A stretch of DNA of 64,000 nt from Prochlorococcus sp. AG-436-C13. Lineage in GTDB: Bacteria; Cyanobacteriota; Cyanobacteriia; PCC-6307; Cyanobiaceae. A program made the translations under genes and the position numbers. The DNA is taken from assembly GCA_003212695.1 (NCBI GenBank), contig QCPC01000007.1, positions 17,215 to 81,214 of the forward strand. The letters run 5' to 3'. Each line of letters opens with the position of its first letter. The first letter of the stretch is position 1. Positions 32,502 to 42,012 of this stretch are shown piece after piece. The notes beneath the pieces are model-generated. The model was given only the letters and a program-made list of their open reading frames with translations. It was not told where the DNA came from and made no database searches.

Positions 32502-33182
32502 GTGTCTGATAAAAGTCCTGGGAAGGAAGACGAGTCTAAAGATGCTTATTCAGATCTTGGCCTTTCTTCTAATGCATCATTTGAGGATATACAGAAAGCT
32601 AGAGCGCAGAAGCTTTCTGAGGCTGGAGAAGATGTGATAAAAAAGGCAAAAATAGAGTCTTCTTATGATTCCTTGCTAATGGAAAGCCTTAAAGCAAGAC
32701 AATTAGGGAAGGTAAGTAATGAAGCTGCCAATGCATCTAAGAAAGAAAATAATGGTATTGACAAAACGATAACTAGCATTGGTAGCTCTTTACTCACAAG
32801 ATTTTCTGATAACAATTCATTTAATAAAGATAACAATAATAATTCCTTTTTCTCTATTCCTGATGGTGAAGGATTTGTAATTAGAATGTCATTAGGCTTC
32901 TTAATAATAGTTCTTTTCCTGATCACACCAGATAGCAATATTCAACTAATACTTTCTCTATCCACAATAGGTTTATTTATTAGCCAGATAAAGAGAGGAA
33001 GGAGGATTTTTCAATCACTTGGCTGGAGTGTGGTTTTCCTTTCCTGTGGCTATATAATAGGAGGAATTATTGCTAATGGCTTAGTAGGCGTTGATGATCA
33101 GGCCTTAATATTTTCGATTGAAAAATTAGAAGCCTTACCCGCTTTACTATTAATGTGGATTGGCGCATTATTTCTTGCTTAA
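32502..33182 (+). CDS. CPP1-like family protein (DUF3353), J-like domain and membrane helices
   Basis: A 226-residue protein. The first 70 residues resemble a degenerate J-domain (DAYSDLGLSSNASFEDIQKA) without an HPD motif. A Ser/Asn-rich linker follows, then three to four membrane helices from about residue 125 (FVIRMSLGFLIIVLFLI onward). Plant CPP1 acts as a holdase for protochlorophyllide oxidoreductase; cyanobacterial members may have a similar thylakoid role, which is inference. The start is a GTG. It converges on hslO with only 7 bases between stops. Confidence 0.82.
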   Translation: MSDKSPGKEDESKDAYSDLGLSSNASFEDIQKARAQKLSEAGEDVIKKAKIESSYDSLLMESLKARQLGKVSNEAANASKKENNGIDKTITSIGSSLLTRFSDNNSFNKDNNNNSFFSIPDGEGFVIRMSLGFLIIVLFLITPDSNIQLILSLSTIGLFISQIKRGRRIFQSLGWSVVFLSCGYIIGGIIANGLVGVDDQALIFSIEKLEALPALLLMWIGALFLA

Positions 33183-33189
33183 AAAATCT

Positions 33190-34101
33190 CTAGCAACTTA
33201 ATTCATCTATAAGTGATGATAATTGCTTCTCGTTAATTATATATTTTGAATTGCAGAACTTACATATTAACTCAGATTCTCTATCCTCTCTTAGTATTTC
33301 TATAAGTTCGTTACGTCCTAGTAATTTTAAAGCAGATATGCTTCTTTCTATAGAGCATTTGCAGTGAAATTTTATTGTGTTTCTAGTTTCTAGTATTTTC
33401 ACACCTTGCCTTTCAAGGGATGGTAGTAAATTAGTAAATAAACTAGGAAGATTGTCTTTTGATCTAAACAACTGCTCGCTAAAATTTGTAATCTTATTAA
33501 ATTCGTCACTTAAGAGATTAATTATTGAATTATCTTCTTCTGCTTTTGGCAGCACTTGTGCTATTAATGCACCTGTGCATATTATTTTGCTATGCTTTAT
33601 CTTTTCTCCTACTAATACAGCAGATTTGGTTTGTTCAGAATGTAGAAGATAAGATGCAATATCCTCGCCAATACCTCCCTCTATAATTTCAACAGTACTT
33701 GTAAATGGCTCCCCTTTTCCGCTGTCTCTTGTCACATGTAAATAACCTTTACCTATTGCTTTAGCAAAATCAAAGTATGGAAGTTGATTATAGTTATGTC
33801 TTAGATCTAATTCAAGGGATGGGTTATCTACATAGCCTCGCACAGTACCATCTTTTCCTGCATCAACAAAAAGACCTTTTATAGGTCCATCAGATTGAAT
33901 TCGTATATTTATTCTTCCATGCTCGACTTTCATAGAACTTGCCAATAATAATCCAGCACTCATTGCTCTACCAAGAAGAGCTGTTGAAATAAAAGATAGA
34001 GAGTGCCGTTTTTTTGCTTCAATTACTGCATCGGTTGTTATTACTGCTAAAAGTCTTATTGATCCGTTTGCAGTAGTGGCTTTAACTAGTGTGGGTTTCA
34101 T
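33190..34101 (-). CDS. hslO: Redox-regulated chaperone Hsp33
   Basis: Holdase activated by oxidative unfolding when a zinc site made of four Cys is oxidised. The C-terminal redox switch is visible as HCKCSIERS and ICKFCNSKYI (CxC and CxxC) near residues 247-281. The N-terminal chaperone domain includes LLGRAMSAGLLLASSMK and SGKGEPFTSTVEI. 303 residues. It starts 4 bases after the EcfA-like ATPase gene. Confidence 0.95.
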   Translation of the reverse strand: MKPTLVKATTANGSIRLLAVITTDAVIEAKKRHSLSFISTALLGRAMSAGLLLASSMKVEHGRINIRIQSDGPIKGLFVDAGKDGTVRGYVDNPSLELDLRHNYNQLPYFDFAKAIGKGYLHVTRDSGKGEPFTSTVEIIEGGIGEDIASYLLHSEQTKSAVLVGEKIKHSKIICTGALIAQVLPKAEEDNSIINLLSDEFNKITNFSEQLFRSKDNLPSLFTNLLPSLERQGVKILETRNTIKFHCKCSIERSISALKLLGRNELIEILREDRESELICKFCNSKYIINEKQLSSLIDELSC

Positions 34102-34105
34102 TTTC

Positions 34106-34738
34106 TTAGCAATTGTATTTTTTTAACACGCCATTTAATAATTGATAATTGCAGATTTCCCAATTAGCGAATAAATCTGGCTCATGAGTGATAATAATTA
34201 AAAGTTGCTCTTTTGAAAGTGTTTTTATTAATTGAATGATTTCGTCTCTAACTGACCAATCGAGTCCTGCAGTGGGTTCATCTAATAAAAGAATTTCAGG
34301 ATTTCTTATTAGTTGTACTGCTATAGCTAATCTACGTTGCTGTCCTCCACTTAGCTTTTCTGGTGAGTCTTTGTTATTAATATTATCAAGCCCTACCTTA
34401 TTTAGAATGTTGGACTGTAGTTCTCCTGATATTCTTTGATGCCCTACTTTTAGCTCTTGAGAAACAGTAAGTCCTATGAAATGGCGTTCTGGAAACTGGA
34501 AGACCACTCCGCAGATTGATCGTCTTTTGCGTTCTTTGAGCAATTGACCATTCCATAAAATACTTCCTTTATTAGGTGCTGATAATCCACTGATAATCTC
34601 TATAAGACTTGTTTTACCACTACCACTAGGACCGGATATAATAATTGGTTGTTGATTATTGCTTTTAAATGAAATATCTTCGAGCACTAATTTCTCTGAA
34701 GTCGCAGGTTGATAGTATATTTCTTTTAATTGAAGCAT
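34106..34738 (-). CDS. ABC transporter ATPase, EcfA/CbiO/BioM-like
   Basis: A 210-residue nucleotide-binding subunit. Walker A is GPSGSGKTSLIE (about residues 36-47), signature motif LSGGQQRRLAIA, and Walker B LLLDEPTAGLDW. The Q-loop segment VFQFPERHFIGLTV has the FQxPExxF form typical of energy-coupling-factor ATPases, which separates it from most importer ATPases. BioY is encoded 4 kb away, so it may energise biotin uptake; this is inference, since no EcfT is visible here. Forms an operon with hslO. Confidence 0.82.
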   Translation of the reverse strand: MLQLKEIYYQPATSEKLVLEDISFKSNNQQPIIISGPSGSGKTSLIEIISGLSAPNKGSILWNGQLLKERKRRSICGVVFQFPERHFIGLTVSQELKVGHQRISGELQSNILNKVGLDNINNKDSPEKLSGGQQRRLAIAVQLIRNPEILLLDEPTAGLDWSVRDEIIQLIKTLSKEQLLIIITHEPDLFANWEICNYQLLNGVLKKYNC

Positions 34739-34850
34739 ATTTTTGATTGATTCTTATATCTTGATATTTTAGAGAAATTATTATTATATTCCCATTTATA
34801 ACTTATAGTCTAATATTACTTTATAAGGCTACAAATATCTTTAAATTGCT

Positions 34851-35297
34851 ATGGAAGTTCGTTTCAGAGAGGTTGACCCATTTAATTGCTGGATATGGAT
34901 TCTTTTTGAAAACATTCCCAGTCAAGGAGAAAAGAATTACATAGATGGACTTTTTGATAGTTGGTATGTAATAGGCCGGTTAGGAGGTTTCAATGCTGGT
35001 AACATGCAAGCTCATCAAGCGGGAGCTGATTTGAGCTGGTTGAGTTATAGCAATGAGGAGCAATCTGTAAATTTACCCGCTTTGATGCATAATCTTGGCC
35101 AATTAGAATACCAAGGTGAATGGGCAAGGTGTTGGGTGGATATGGGAACTTCTGATGCAATATCACTTGATGTTTTGATAAATACCTTAAGTCAGGTGGA
35201 TGGGGATATAGTCAAGCTCAAGGAATTAGTAATTGGAGGGGTTAATGAAGATTGGCCAGTTGAAGAGCATCCAGATGCAATATTTCCTTCCAATTAA
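34851..35297 (+). CDS. DUF3531 family protein
   Basis: A 148-residue soluble protein matching the cyanobacterial/plastid DUF3531 family. It begins MEVRFREVDPFNCWIWILF and includes the DSWYVIGRLGGFNAGNMQ segment near residues 41-58. There is no known catalytic motif and the function is uncharacterised. rsmE starts 7 bases downstream, suggesting co-transcription. The 112-base region upstream is a plausible shared divergent promoter with the ABC ATPase gene. Confidence 0.75.
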   Translation: MEVRFREVDPFNCWIWILFENIPSQGEKNYIDGLFDSWYVIGRLGGFNAGNMQAHQAGADLSWLSYSNEEQSVNLPALMHNLGQLEYQGEWARCWVDMGTSDAISLDVLINTLSQVDGDIVKLKELVIGGVNEDWPVEEHPDAIFPSN

Positions 35298-35304
35298 TTG
35301 ATTT

Positions 35305-36063
35305 ATGGCTGAATTTAGAAGGCTTATAATCTCAGATTACCGAATAAAAGAATCCTATGATAAAGACAATGTGATAGAGCTACTGCCAGATGAGGTCCAT
35401 TATATAGCTAGAGTTATGAGGTATAGGGTCGGTGATTACCTACATATAGTTGATGGTAAAGGTTGTATTTGGTTGTCGGAGATTATTCCTAATTATTTAA
35501 TTAAATTATCCACCGACTGCTATCATCCGTTGTCGTCTGCACAGCAACCTAAGCCATTAACAGGCCTTGCTGTTGTTGTTCCTAAGAAGGGCTTTGAAGA
35601 AATTATACGCATGTCATGTGAACTTGGGGTTGACATGCTGCAGCCTCTTTCTTCAGAACATAGCATTTCTAGTGAAATTAGTGATAATCGATACAAGAGA
35701 TATGAATCTATAATTAACGAATCAGTTGAACAGTCAGAGAGACTTTGGAAGCCTAAGCTTAAACGACTTTCCAGTTTCCAGGAATGGTTAACTACTTATT
35801 CCGTTAAATATAAGATTGGCATTGGAACTACAAGACTTGAGGAATCTGTGCCTATAGACAAATTTTTAATGGATTTATCTGAAGATATCGAATGTGTATG
35901 GTCTTTAATTGGCCCTGAAGGAGGTTGGTCCATATCAGAAATAAAATATGCAAATAAGAAAGGGTGTATAAATGTTCATTTGGGTAAGAATATTCTTAGG
36001 ACCTCAACAGCTTCACTCGCGGCAACCCATTCAATGATGTCTTGGAGAAACAATTTAATTTAA
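35305..36063 (+). CDS. rsmE: 16S rRNA (uracil1498-N3)-methyltransferase
   Basis: SPOUT-class methyltransferase acting on U1498 of 16S rRNA. The N-terminal PUA-like domain contains HYIARVMRYRVGDYLHIVDG. The SPOUT knot is visible as WSLIGPEGGWSISEI and the C-terminal LGKNILRTSTASLAA that forms the SAM-binding knot. The 252-residue length is typical. It sits between DUF3531 and DUF92 on the same strand. Confidence 0.92.
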   Translation: MAEFRRLIISDYRIKESYDKDNVIELLPDEVHYIARVMRYRVGDYLHIVDGKGCIWLSEIIPNYLIKLSTDCYHPLSSAQQPKPLTGLAVVVPKKGFEEIIRMSCELGVDMLQPLSSEHSISSEISDNRYKRYESIINESVEQSERLWKPKLKRLSSFQEWLTTYSVKYKIGIGTTRLEESVPIDKFLMDLSEDIECVWSLIGPEGGWSISEIKYANKKGCINVHLGKNILRTSTASLAATHSMMSWRNNLI

Positions 36064-36115
36064 TAAATTTAGTGCTAATTTTACTAATGTAATATTAAAT
36101 TTTTAGAAAAGCGAT

Positions 36116-36862
36116 ATGAATTTATCTCCATTTCTTCTTGAGTGGGGCTATGCCTTTGTTCTCAACTTTGTCCTAATTGCTCTAGCTTGTCGATATCCAT
36201 TGCTAACAAAAAGTGGTTGGATAAATGCAGGAGTATTAGGAACAATCCTTTATGGATGTTTAGGTTGGAAAGGCTGGCTATCTGTTGTGATATATCTTTG
36301 TCTTGGTTCTTTGGTTACAAAGCTTGGTTTTTCATATAAGAAGTTAAAAGGAATATCTGAAGGCAGAGATGGTAGACGTGGGCCAGAGAATGTATGGGGT
36401 TCAGCGGCAACAGGTGCCATTATGGCGATACTCTATAAGTTACTGCATGGATTTGGTCAATATTTTATTTTTATCGGGTTTGCCGCAAGTTTCTCGGCTA
36501 AATTAGGAGATACTTTTGGAAGTGAAATTGGTAAGAGGTGGGGTAAAAGAACTTTTTTAATTACTAATTTTAAACCTATGCCTCCCGGCACAGATGGAGC
36601 TATAAGCCTTGAAGGAACTTTGGCCAGTATTCTTGGTAGCTTTCTTATGTCTTTATCAATGATAGCTCTTGGATTCTTACCTACATTTGCCTCTTTTTTA
36701 ATAGTTTTTGCCTGTGGTTTTTTTGCTACTTTATTAGAGAGTGTTTTTGGAGCACTTTATCAACATCGTATTAAATGGCTTACAAATGAAGTTGTCAATT
36801 TTCTTCAAACCAGTGTAGGTTGTTTGTTAGCAATATTAATAGCTTTTATTGCTAAATACTAA
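36116..36862 (+). CDS. DUF92 / TIGR00297 membrane protein (VTE6-like)
   Basis: A 248-residue membrane protein with about six to seven helices. Conserved family segments are ASFSAKLGDTFGSEIGKRWG and the following loop PMPPGTDGAISLEGTLAS. The plant homologue VTE6 is phytyl-phosphate kinase in tocopherol synthesis. In a cyanobacterium it could salvage phytol from chlorophyll for phylloquinone or tocopherol, consistent with menD and menB in this window, but that link is inference. ATG start at 36116. Confidence 0.85.
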   Translation: MNLSPFLLEWGYAFVLNFVLIALACRYPLLTKSGWINAGVLGTILYGCLGWKGWLSVVIYLCLGSLVTKLGFSYKKLKGISEGRDGRRGPENVWGSAATGAIMAILYKLLHGFGQYFIFIGFAASFSAKLGDTFGSEIGKRWGKRTFLITNFKPMPPGTDGAISLEGTLASILGSFLMSLSMIALGFLPTFASFLIVFACGFFATLLESVFGALYQHRIKWLTNEVVNFLQTSVGCLLAILIAFIAKY

Positions 36863-36884
36863 ATGCCTCTTTTTACCGTATTAC

Positions 36885-37532
36885 TTAAGAATCAATCCAA
36901 CTATTTAATGATTTCCATTGAACAACTTTTTTATATATCCAGTGATGACCAATTGAATTTAAATGTATTCCATCGTTGCTTATCAAATTATTCCATGATG
37001 GATTATTTTTCATTTCTTGGTATGTAGGTAGGAAAGGTATATCATTCTCAAGGCATGATTCTTCAATTAATCGTTCATAGGTCGAACATGCTTTGTTTGA
37101 ATACCAAAGACAATTTGCAAATGGCATGCTTTTTTCATTCACAGGAGTAAGGCCGATAACCATAACAGCAGTTTCCTTTTTTATAGTTTTCAAAAGGCCT
37201 TCAAGACCATATTTAAAAGCATCGGTTGACAACTGTGGACGGCCATCAATCCTCCCAACTCTTGCTGTATCATTAATGCCTACTGCAAGTAAAATACCGC
37301 TTGGTAGATTCCTTCTTAATTCACCGCGGCATTGCCATTCCCTACGCCACCTTTTTGCAACATTCTCTAACCCATCACCTCTTATCCCTAAGGGGTAAAG
37401 AATTGGCTTATCTTCCGAATTCATCCACTGCCTACGCAGTCTTCCACACCATCCTCCACCTTCATTATCTCCCCACCCATATACAGAACTATCACCAATC
37501 ACAATTAATTGTTTGGGTTTTTTAATAGTCAT
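36885..37532 (-). CDS. SGNH/GDSL hydrolase
   Basis: A 215-residue serine esterase/lipase-like protein. Block I is VIGDSSVYGWGDNEGGGW with the nucleophile Ser (near residue 15), block III is LAVGINDTARVGR, and block V DGIHLNSIGH holds the Asp-His pair. There is no signal peptide, so it is likely cytoplasmic. The substrate is unknown. It starts 8 bases after the phosphonate-type permease gene and looks like the last gene of that operon. Confidence 0.85.
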   Translation of the reverse strand: MTIKKPKQLIVIGDSSVYGWGDNEGGGWCGRLRRQWMNSEDKPILYPLGIRGDGLENVAKRWRREWQCRGELRRNLPSGILLAVGINDTARVGRIDGRPQLSTDAFKYGLEGLLKTIKKETAVMVIGLTPVNEKSMPFANCLWYSNKACSTYERLIEESCLENDIPFLPTYQEMKNNPSWNNLISNDGIHLNSIGHHWIYKKVVQWKSLNSWIDS

Positions 37533-37540
37533 TAATAGTC

Positions 37541-39079
37541 CTATTGCTGAAAAGAGTTATTTAGTCTTTTTTGTAGCCCTTCGCTCAATCTTTCTCCAAT
37601 TAATGTGATAGATATAAAGACAGCAGTAATTAATAAAACTTCTTCCCATGCAAATGAACTTAATGATTCTTGTAATTGCCATCCTAATCCAACGCCTCCG
37701 ACTACCCCTACTACAACAGTTTCTCGCAAAATGACATCAGTCCTGTAGATGGAGTAGGTCATATACTTTTTTACTTGGGGAGTGAATTTACCGTAGAACC
37801 AAGAGACATGTTTAGTGCAACCTGTTGTATTAATAGCGTCAAATGCAATATCAGTCTCTTTATTTATATTTTCTAGCAGTATTCTTCCTAAAACACCCAT
37901 ATTCTGTATTCCTAATGCTAATGCTGCTACAGATATACTTGGTTTAGTACAAAGAAGCAATAGCAGTGAAGTTAGAGGGGGTGGAAATAATCGACAAAAA
38001 ACCCATAAAATAGATATTGCATTCTCAAGTAGCTTAGAAGGGTATATCATAAGCAGAATAGGTGGTAGCGCTGTTGCCACGAAAGAGGCTAGTAATGTTA
38101 TTAATATAGTCTCTGAAATTAGTTTAATCCAAGGTAGCGTATTAACTGACGAGAGTATATTTTCATATTTTATTATTTCAGGGAGATGAAGGGTTATTGG
38201 ACTTAATATATTTACTCCTAAATTTATTAAACTAATGAATGATGTATATAGGCATATCAGAAGTAAGAAAAAACTCATAATACTATATAAGCCAATGTTA
38301 TTTATATATAGTCTAGGCATTTGAAAGATTTGAACAAGTTTTTCAAGTATAAATATTGAAATGAATAAGATCCATAAAGAAGTCCACATCTCAGAGAAAT
38401 TTAATGACAATATACTTAGCTGTAATTCAGTACCAATACCTCCTAATCCAAATATACCAAGCAGTGTTGCTCCTCTTACGGCACATTCAAGTCTATAAGA
38501 TCCATATGTACCTATTATAGGAATAATTTTAGGAAGTAATGAAGTTATTATAATTTCTAGTTTACCTGCTCCAGTTTTCTGTATAGAGAGAATATTATTG
38601 ATTTCTATTTCATCAATTTTATCTGCAATTATTCTTGCTATTAGTGATGAGTAAGGTATTACTAAGGCTATTATTGCAATCCAGGGTGCCAAACCAAATA
38701 TTTGAAGAAGTAGTAACCCCCATATAAGTTCATGTGTACCTCTAAATAACATTAAAGAACGTCTTATTAACGATGCTAGTAACTTAGGAATTCCTATAAT
38801 CTTGTATATAGTATAGGAGCTTAGGCAGCCTAGAAAGCTTCCTATAAGAATACTAATAGACCATGCTAAAGTAGCAATAGAGAAGGTAATTTTTAGGCCA
38901 TCAAGACTATTCGTAATAACAAGCTTATCAATGGAAGGATGTACAGATGATGTAAAGAATTTGTATAATATATTAAGTCCTCCTAAATGAATGCCATGTA
39001 AAACTTGTATTAAAATAGGAATAATTGCTAAAATAGGGATAATAGCAATCAAAGGAGTATTTAAGAATATCTTTTTCAC
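37541..39079 (-). CDS. phnE: PhnE-type ABC permease, tandem fusion
   Basis: Membrane permease of a PhnCDE-type importer. At 512 residues it is about twice the usual PhnE size and contains two homologous permease halves. Each half has a cytoplasmic coupling-loop region, around LEIIITSLLPKIIPIIG in the first and VSWFYGKFTPQVKKYMTYS in the second. The second half keeps a GVVGGVGLGWQLQ segment typical of the family. Transport substrate may be phosphonate, phosphite or, by family resemblance of the binding protein, selenate. Five bases after phnC. Confidence 0.85.
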   Translation of the reverse strand: MKKIFLNTPLIAIIPILAIIPILIQVLHGIHLGGLNILYKFFTSSVHPSIDKLVITNSLDGLKITFSIATLAWSISILIGSFLGCLSSYTIYKIIGIPKLLASLIRRSLMLFRGTHELIWGLLLLQIFGLAPWIAIIALVIPYSSLIARIIADKIDEIEINNILSIQKTGAGKLEIIITSLLPKIIPIIGTYGSYRLECAVRGATLLGIFGLGGIGTELQLSILSLNFSEMWTSLWILFISIFILEKLVQIFQMPRLYINNIGLYSIMSFFLLLICLYTSFISLINLGVNILSPITLHLPEIIKYENILSSVNTLPWIKLISETILITLLASFVATALPPILLMIYPSKLLENAISILWVFCRLFPPPLTSLLLLLCTKPSISVAALALGIQNMGVLGRILLENINKETDIAFDAINTTGCTKHVSWFYGKFTPQVKKYMTYSIYRTDVILRETVVVGVVGGVGLGWQLQESLSSFAWEEVLLITAVFISITLIGERLSEGLQKRLNNSFQQ

Positions 39080-39084
39080 TCTGA

Positions 39085-39822
39085 TTATCTATAAAGACTT
39101 CTAATAATCTGACTATTTATTTTAATAGGATCTAAGTCAAAAAAAACATTTCCTTCTTTTATTCCAATAACACGTGTAAAAGAATTAGCTAATTGAGGTT
39201 GATGCAGGGAAATTATGCATGTAGAAGGAATTGTAAAAGAATTGCATTCTGACTCTTTTAGTAGTGTCTCCAGTATATTTTTACCTTGATCTGGATCTAA
39301 TGACGATAAAGGTTCATCTGCTAGAAATAACATAGATTTTTGTCTTACTAACTTTGCAATTGCTACTCTTGTTCTTTGTCCTGATGACAGCTCATTTATA
39401 TTTGTATTAATTATTTCATTAGGTAATTGAGCAACATTTAAGCAGTTAATACATTCATTAACCTCAATAGGTCTTATTAAATTTGCAAATGACCAGAGTA
39501 AATTTTTTCTTCCTAGTATTCCAGTATTTATATTTTGAATCACCGAGAGTTCATCTATTAATCTTAGATCTTGCCATAGAGTAGCTATTTGGCACCTTTG
39601 CTTGCGACTAATCTTTTTGATATCTATACCATTATAAAGGACTTTGCCTGTGGTTGGCCTTATTGTTCCATTAGCTACTTTAATTAGGCTTGATTTCCCT
39701 GAACCGCTTTTGCCTAGAATTGCGATCTTTTCACCAGTGTTAATAGTTAGGTTTATATTTTTCAGTCTATGTATTCCCTTGTTCTCAAGATTTATATTAG
39801 ATAATTTAAGTAGCTCATTCAT
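39085..39822 (-). CDS. phnC: PhnC-type ABC transporter ATPase
   Basis: ATP-binding subunit pairing with the fused PhnE permease. Walker A is LGKSGSGKSSLIKVANG (about residues 35-51), signature motif LSSGQRTRVAIAKLV, and Walker B MLFLADEPLSSLDPD. 245 residues. Its start overlaps the phnD stop by 4 bases and phnE follows after 5 bases, so the three transporter genes form a tight operon. Confidence 0.88.
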   Translation of the reverse strand: MNELLKLSNINLENKGIHRLKNINLTINTGEKIAILGKSGSGKSSLIKVANGTIRPTTGKVLYNGIDIKKISRKQRCQIATLWQDLRLIDELSVIQNINTGILGRKNLLWSFANLIRPIEVNECINCLNVAQLPNEIINTNINELSSGQRTRVAIAKLVRQKSMLFLADEPLSSLDPDQGKNILETLLKESECNSFTIPSTCIISLHQPQLANSFTRVIGIKEGNVFFDLDPIKINSQIIRSLYR

Positions 39823-40718
39823 CTTATTTTGCCGAGTTTCCTTCCTATAGTTTCAATATCCTTATATTGATAGTTATAGGCCTTTATAAACTTGTTTGCT
39901 CCAAATAGTTCTAATATTTGTTTTTGTCTAGGCTTACTTTTGTTTAGGCTTATAATCTTTTCTTGTAGTTTTTGCGTGAAATGCCTTCCAAATCTTTCGT
40001 CTAGATCGGGTTGAGCTAGCCAATGATAGTCAACGTAAGCAGGCGTTTTCCATATTACGACGACTTTAGCTGTGTCAATGTTGCCAGATTTTAGGTTGTC
40101 TTTCCAGACTTGTTCATTTAATACGCCCACTTCATATGATCCACTTGAGACTAATGCGATTGTCTTATCATGGCTACCGCTAAAACCAGGTCGACCCCAC
40201 TTGAAGTCACTTATTTCAACTTTTGCTTGCTCTAGGAAATATTGAGGCATCAGTCGTCCTGAAGTTGAGCTTTCTGATCCAAATGTGAATCGCTTACCTT
40301 TTAATACACTTAACCCTTCAATATTATTTATAGGTTTAATGCCAGTATTCTTATTTGTTATAAATACACTATGAAATTTAGTATCAATATCTCTTTGTGC
40401 TAGAACTACAGAACCTGGCTTTTGAAGTCTAGCTTGTACTCCGGTTAATCCACCAAACCAAACCAGATCAAGGCTTCCTGCCCTAAATGCACTTACTGCA
40501 GCTTGATAGTTTATAACAGGTTTATATTCAACTTCTGTCCCTAGTTCCTCACCTAATTCATCGGCGAGAATTGTATATAATCGATTTAGTTTCTGGGGAT
40601 ATTGGTCTGGTATTGCACTTATTACTAATTTCTCTTGGGATAATGAGCCTTGGCCACCAAGAGTGAATAATAGCAGAAATAAGGAGATTAATTTCTTATT
40701 AATACTTTTATAAATCAT
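39819..40718 (-). CDS. phnD: PhnD-like periplasmic binding protein
   Basis: Periplasmic solute-binding protein, 299 residues, with a signal peptide (LISLFLLLFTLGGQGSLS, about residues 10-27). Ligand-pocket blocks include VWFGGLTGVQARLQ and FTFGSESSTSGRLMPQYFL, followed by GFSGSHDKTIALV. These fit the phosphate/phosphite/phosphonate family, and in my judgement most closely the branch annotated as putative selenate binding, so the ligand should be left open. First of the three transporter genes, 24 bases after aspC. Confidence 0.85.
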   Translation of the reverse strand: MIYKSINKKLISLFLLLFTLGGQGSLSQEKLVISAIPDQYPQKLNRLYTILADELGEELGTEVEYKPVINYQAAVSAFRAGSLDLVWFGGLTGVQARLQKPGSVVLAQRDIDTKFHSVFITNKNTGIKPINNIEGLSVLKGKRFTFGSESSTSGRLMPQYFLEQAKVEISDFKWGRPGFSGSHDKTIALVSSGSYEVGVLNEQVWKDNLKSGNIDTAKVVVIWKTPAYVDYHWLAQPDLDERFGRHFTQKLQEKIISLNKSKPRQKQILELFGANKFIKAYNYQYKDIETIGRKLGKIR

Positions 40719-40742
40719 TGATATTAGTATAATAATAACATA

Positions 40743-41930
40743 TTAAGATATCATTAGATTATTAACAACCTTTTCTAGACGATTAAGACCTTCATTTATA
40801 ATTTCTTCTGAAGTTGAACAGGATATTCTGATACATCTATCATTACCAAATGCAATCCCCGGAATTATAGCTAATCCTTCCTCTTCTAAAGCTGTTTTGC
40901 AAAATTCTAATGAATTAGGAATCCTCTTATTTAAATGTGGAAAAGAGTAGAATGCTCCTTCTTGAGATTGAACAGTAAGTCCTTTTATTCTTTTTATACC
41001 CTCTATTAGTATTCTTCTTCTATTATTATAACTATTAATCATATCTTCTATACCTCTTGGTGACTTTTGAATAGCCTCAAGTGCTCCTTTTTGTGCAAAA
41101 GTACACACGTTACTTGTACTTTGACTTTGTAAAGCAATTGCCTTGTTAATTATATTACTATTACCGTGTAAATAGCCAATTCGCCAGCCTGTCATTGCCC
41201 ATGCTTTGGCAAATCCATTTACAGTGAAAATTCTCTCCTGTAAATCTGGCGCAAGACTTGAAAGGCTATAATGTTTTTCTTTATTTGATATTAGGAATTC
41301 ATAGATTTCGTCACTCATGGCTAATAATCTTTTGTGTCTTCGCATAATTTCTACAATTGCTTCTAATTCACTTAGGCTCATTACTCTTCCAGTTGGATTG
41401 CAAGGTGAATTTATTATTAATAACTTTGTTTTATCTGTAATTTTCTCCTCTATTTGCGTAATGTCTAATCTAAAACCTGATTCAGGATCTGTATTTATAA
41501 AAATAGGAATTGCTTTTGCAAATCTTGTCATCGCTGGATAACTTAGCCAATAAGGTGAAATTATTATTACTTCATCACCTGGATCAAGCACTACTTGAAA
41601 CAGGTTAAAAATTGCCTGTTTACCTCCATTTGTTATTAGTACGTTTTCTGCTTTAGAAGCAATATTATTTACTTCCATCAATTTCGTTGCTATAGCTTCT
41701 CTTAGTTCGGTGTCTCCTCCAGCGGGACCATATCTTGTTTCTCCTTTGCGTAGTGCTGTAACTGCAGCCTCAATTATAAATCCAGGTGTTTCATAATCCG
41801 GTTCTCCTGCACTAAGACTGCAAATATCCTTACCCTGTTTTTTTAACGATTGAGCTAGTGCGCTTATTTCAAGAGTCAAAGATGGTTCTAGACCAAGAGC
41901 TCTTTCAGAAATGGATTGGTATTTGTTCAT
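40743..41930 (-). CDS. aspC: Aspartate aminotransferase-like class I aminotransferase
   Basis: PLP-dependent transaminase of the I-gamma aspartate aminotransferase group. LSAGEPDYETPGFI near residue 40, SPCNPTGRVMSLSELE, the PLP Lys in NGFAKAWAMTGWRIGY (about residue 236) and IRISCSTSEEIINEGL are present. 395 residues. In cyanobacteria this type serves as aspartate or prephenate aminotransferase; the two cannot be told apart here. It is upstream of phnD on the same strand with 24 bases between, an apparent operon without an obvious metabolic reason. Confidence 0.9.
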   Translation of the reverse strand: MNKYQSISERALGLEPSLTLEISALAQSLKKQGKDICSLSAGEPDYETPGFIIEAAVTALRKGETRYGPAGGDTELREAIATKLMEVNNIASKAENVLITNGGKQAIFNLFQVVLDPGDEVIIISPYWLSYPAMTRFAKAIPIFINTDPESGFRLDITQIEEKITDKTKLLIINSPCNPTGRVMSLSELEAIVEIMRRHKRLLAMSDEIYEFLISNKEKHYSLSSLAPDLQERIFTVNGFAKAWAMTGWRIGYLHGNSNIINKAIALQSQSTSNVCTFAQKGALEAIQKSPRGIEDMINSYNNRRRILIEGIKRIKGLTVQSQEGAFYSFPHLNKRIPNSLEFCKTALEEEGLAIIPGIAFGNDRCIRISCSTSEEIINEGLNRLEKVVNNLMIS

Positions 41931-42012
41931 TCTTTAGTTTTTTTCTTTTTTGATTCTTTCTTCGACATCACAGCATGCCTTTGTAATTTTTTTAATAACC
42001 TATATAAATTAT

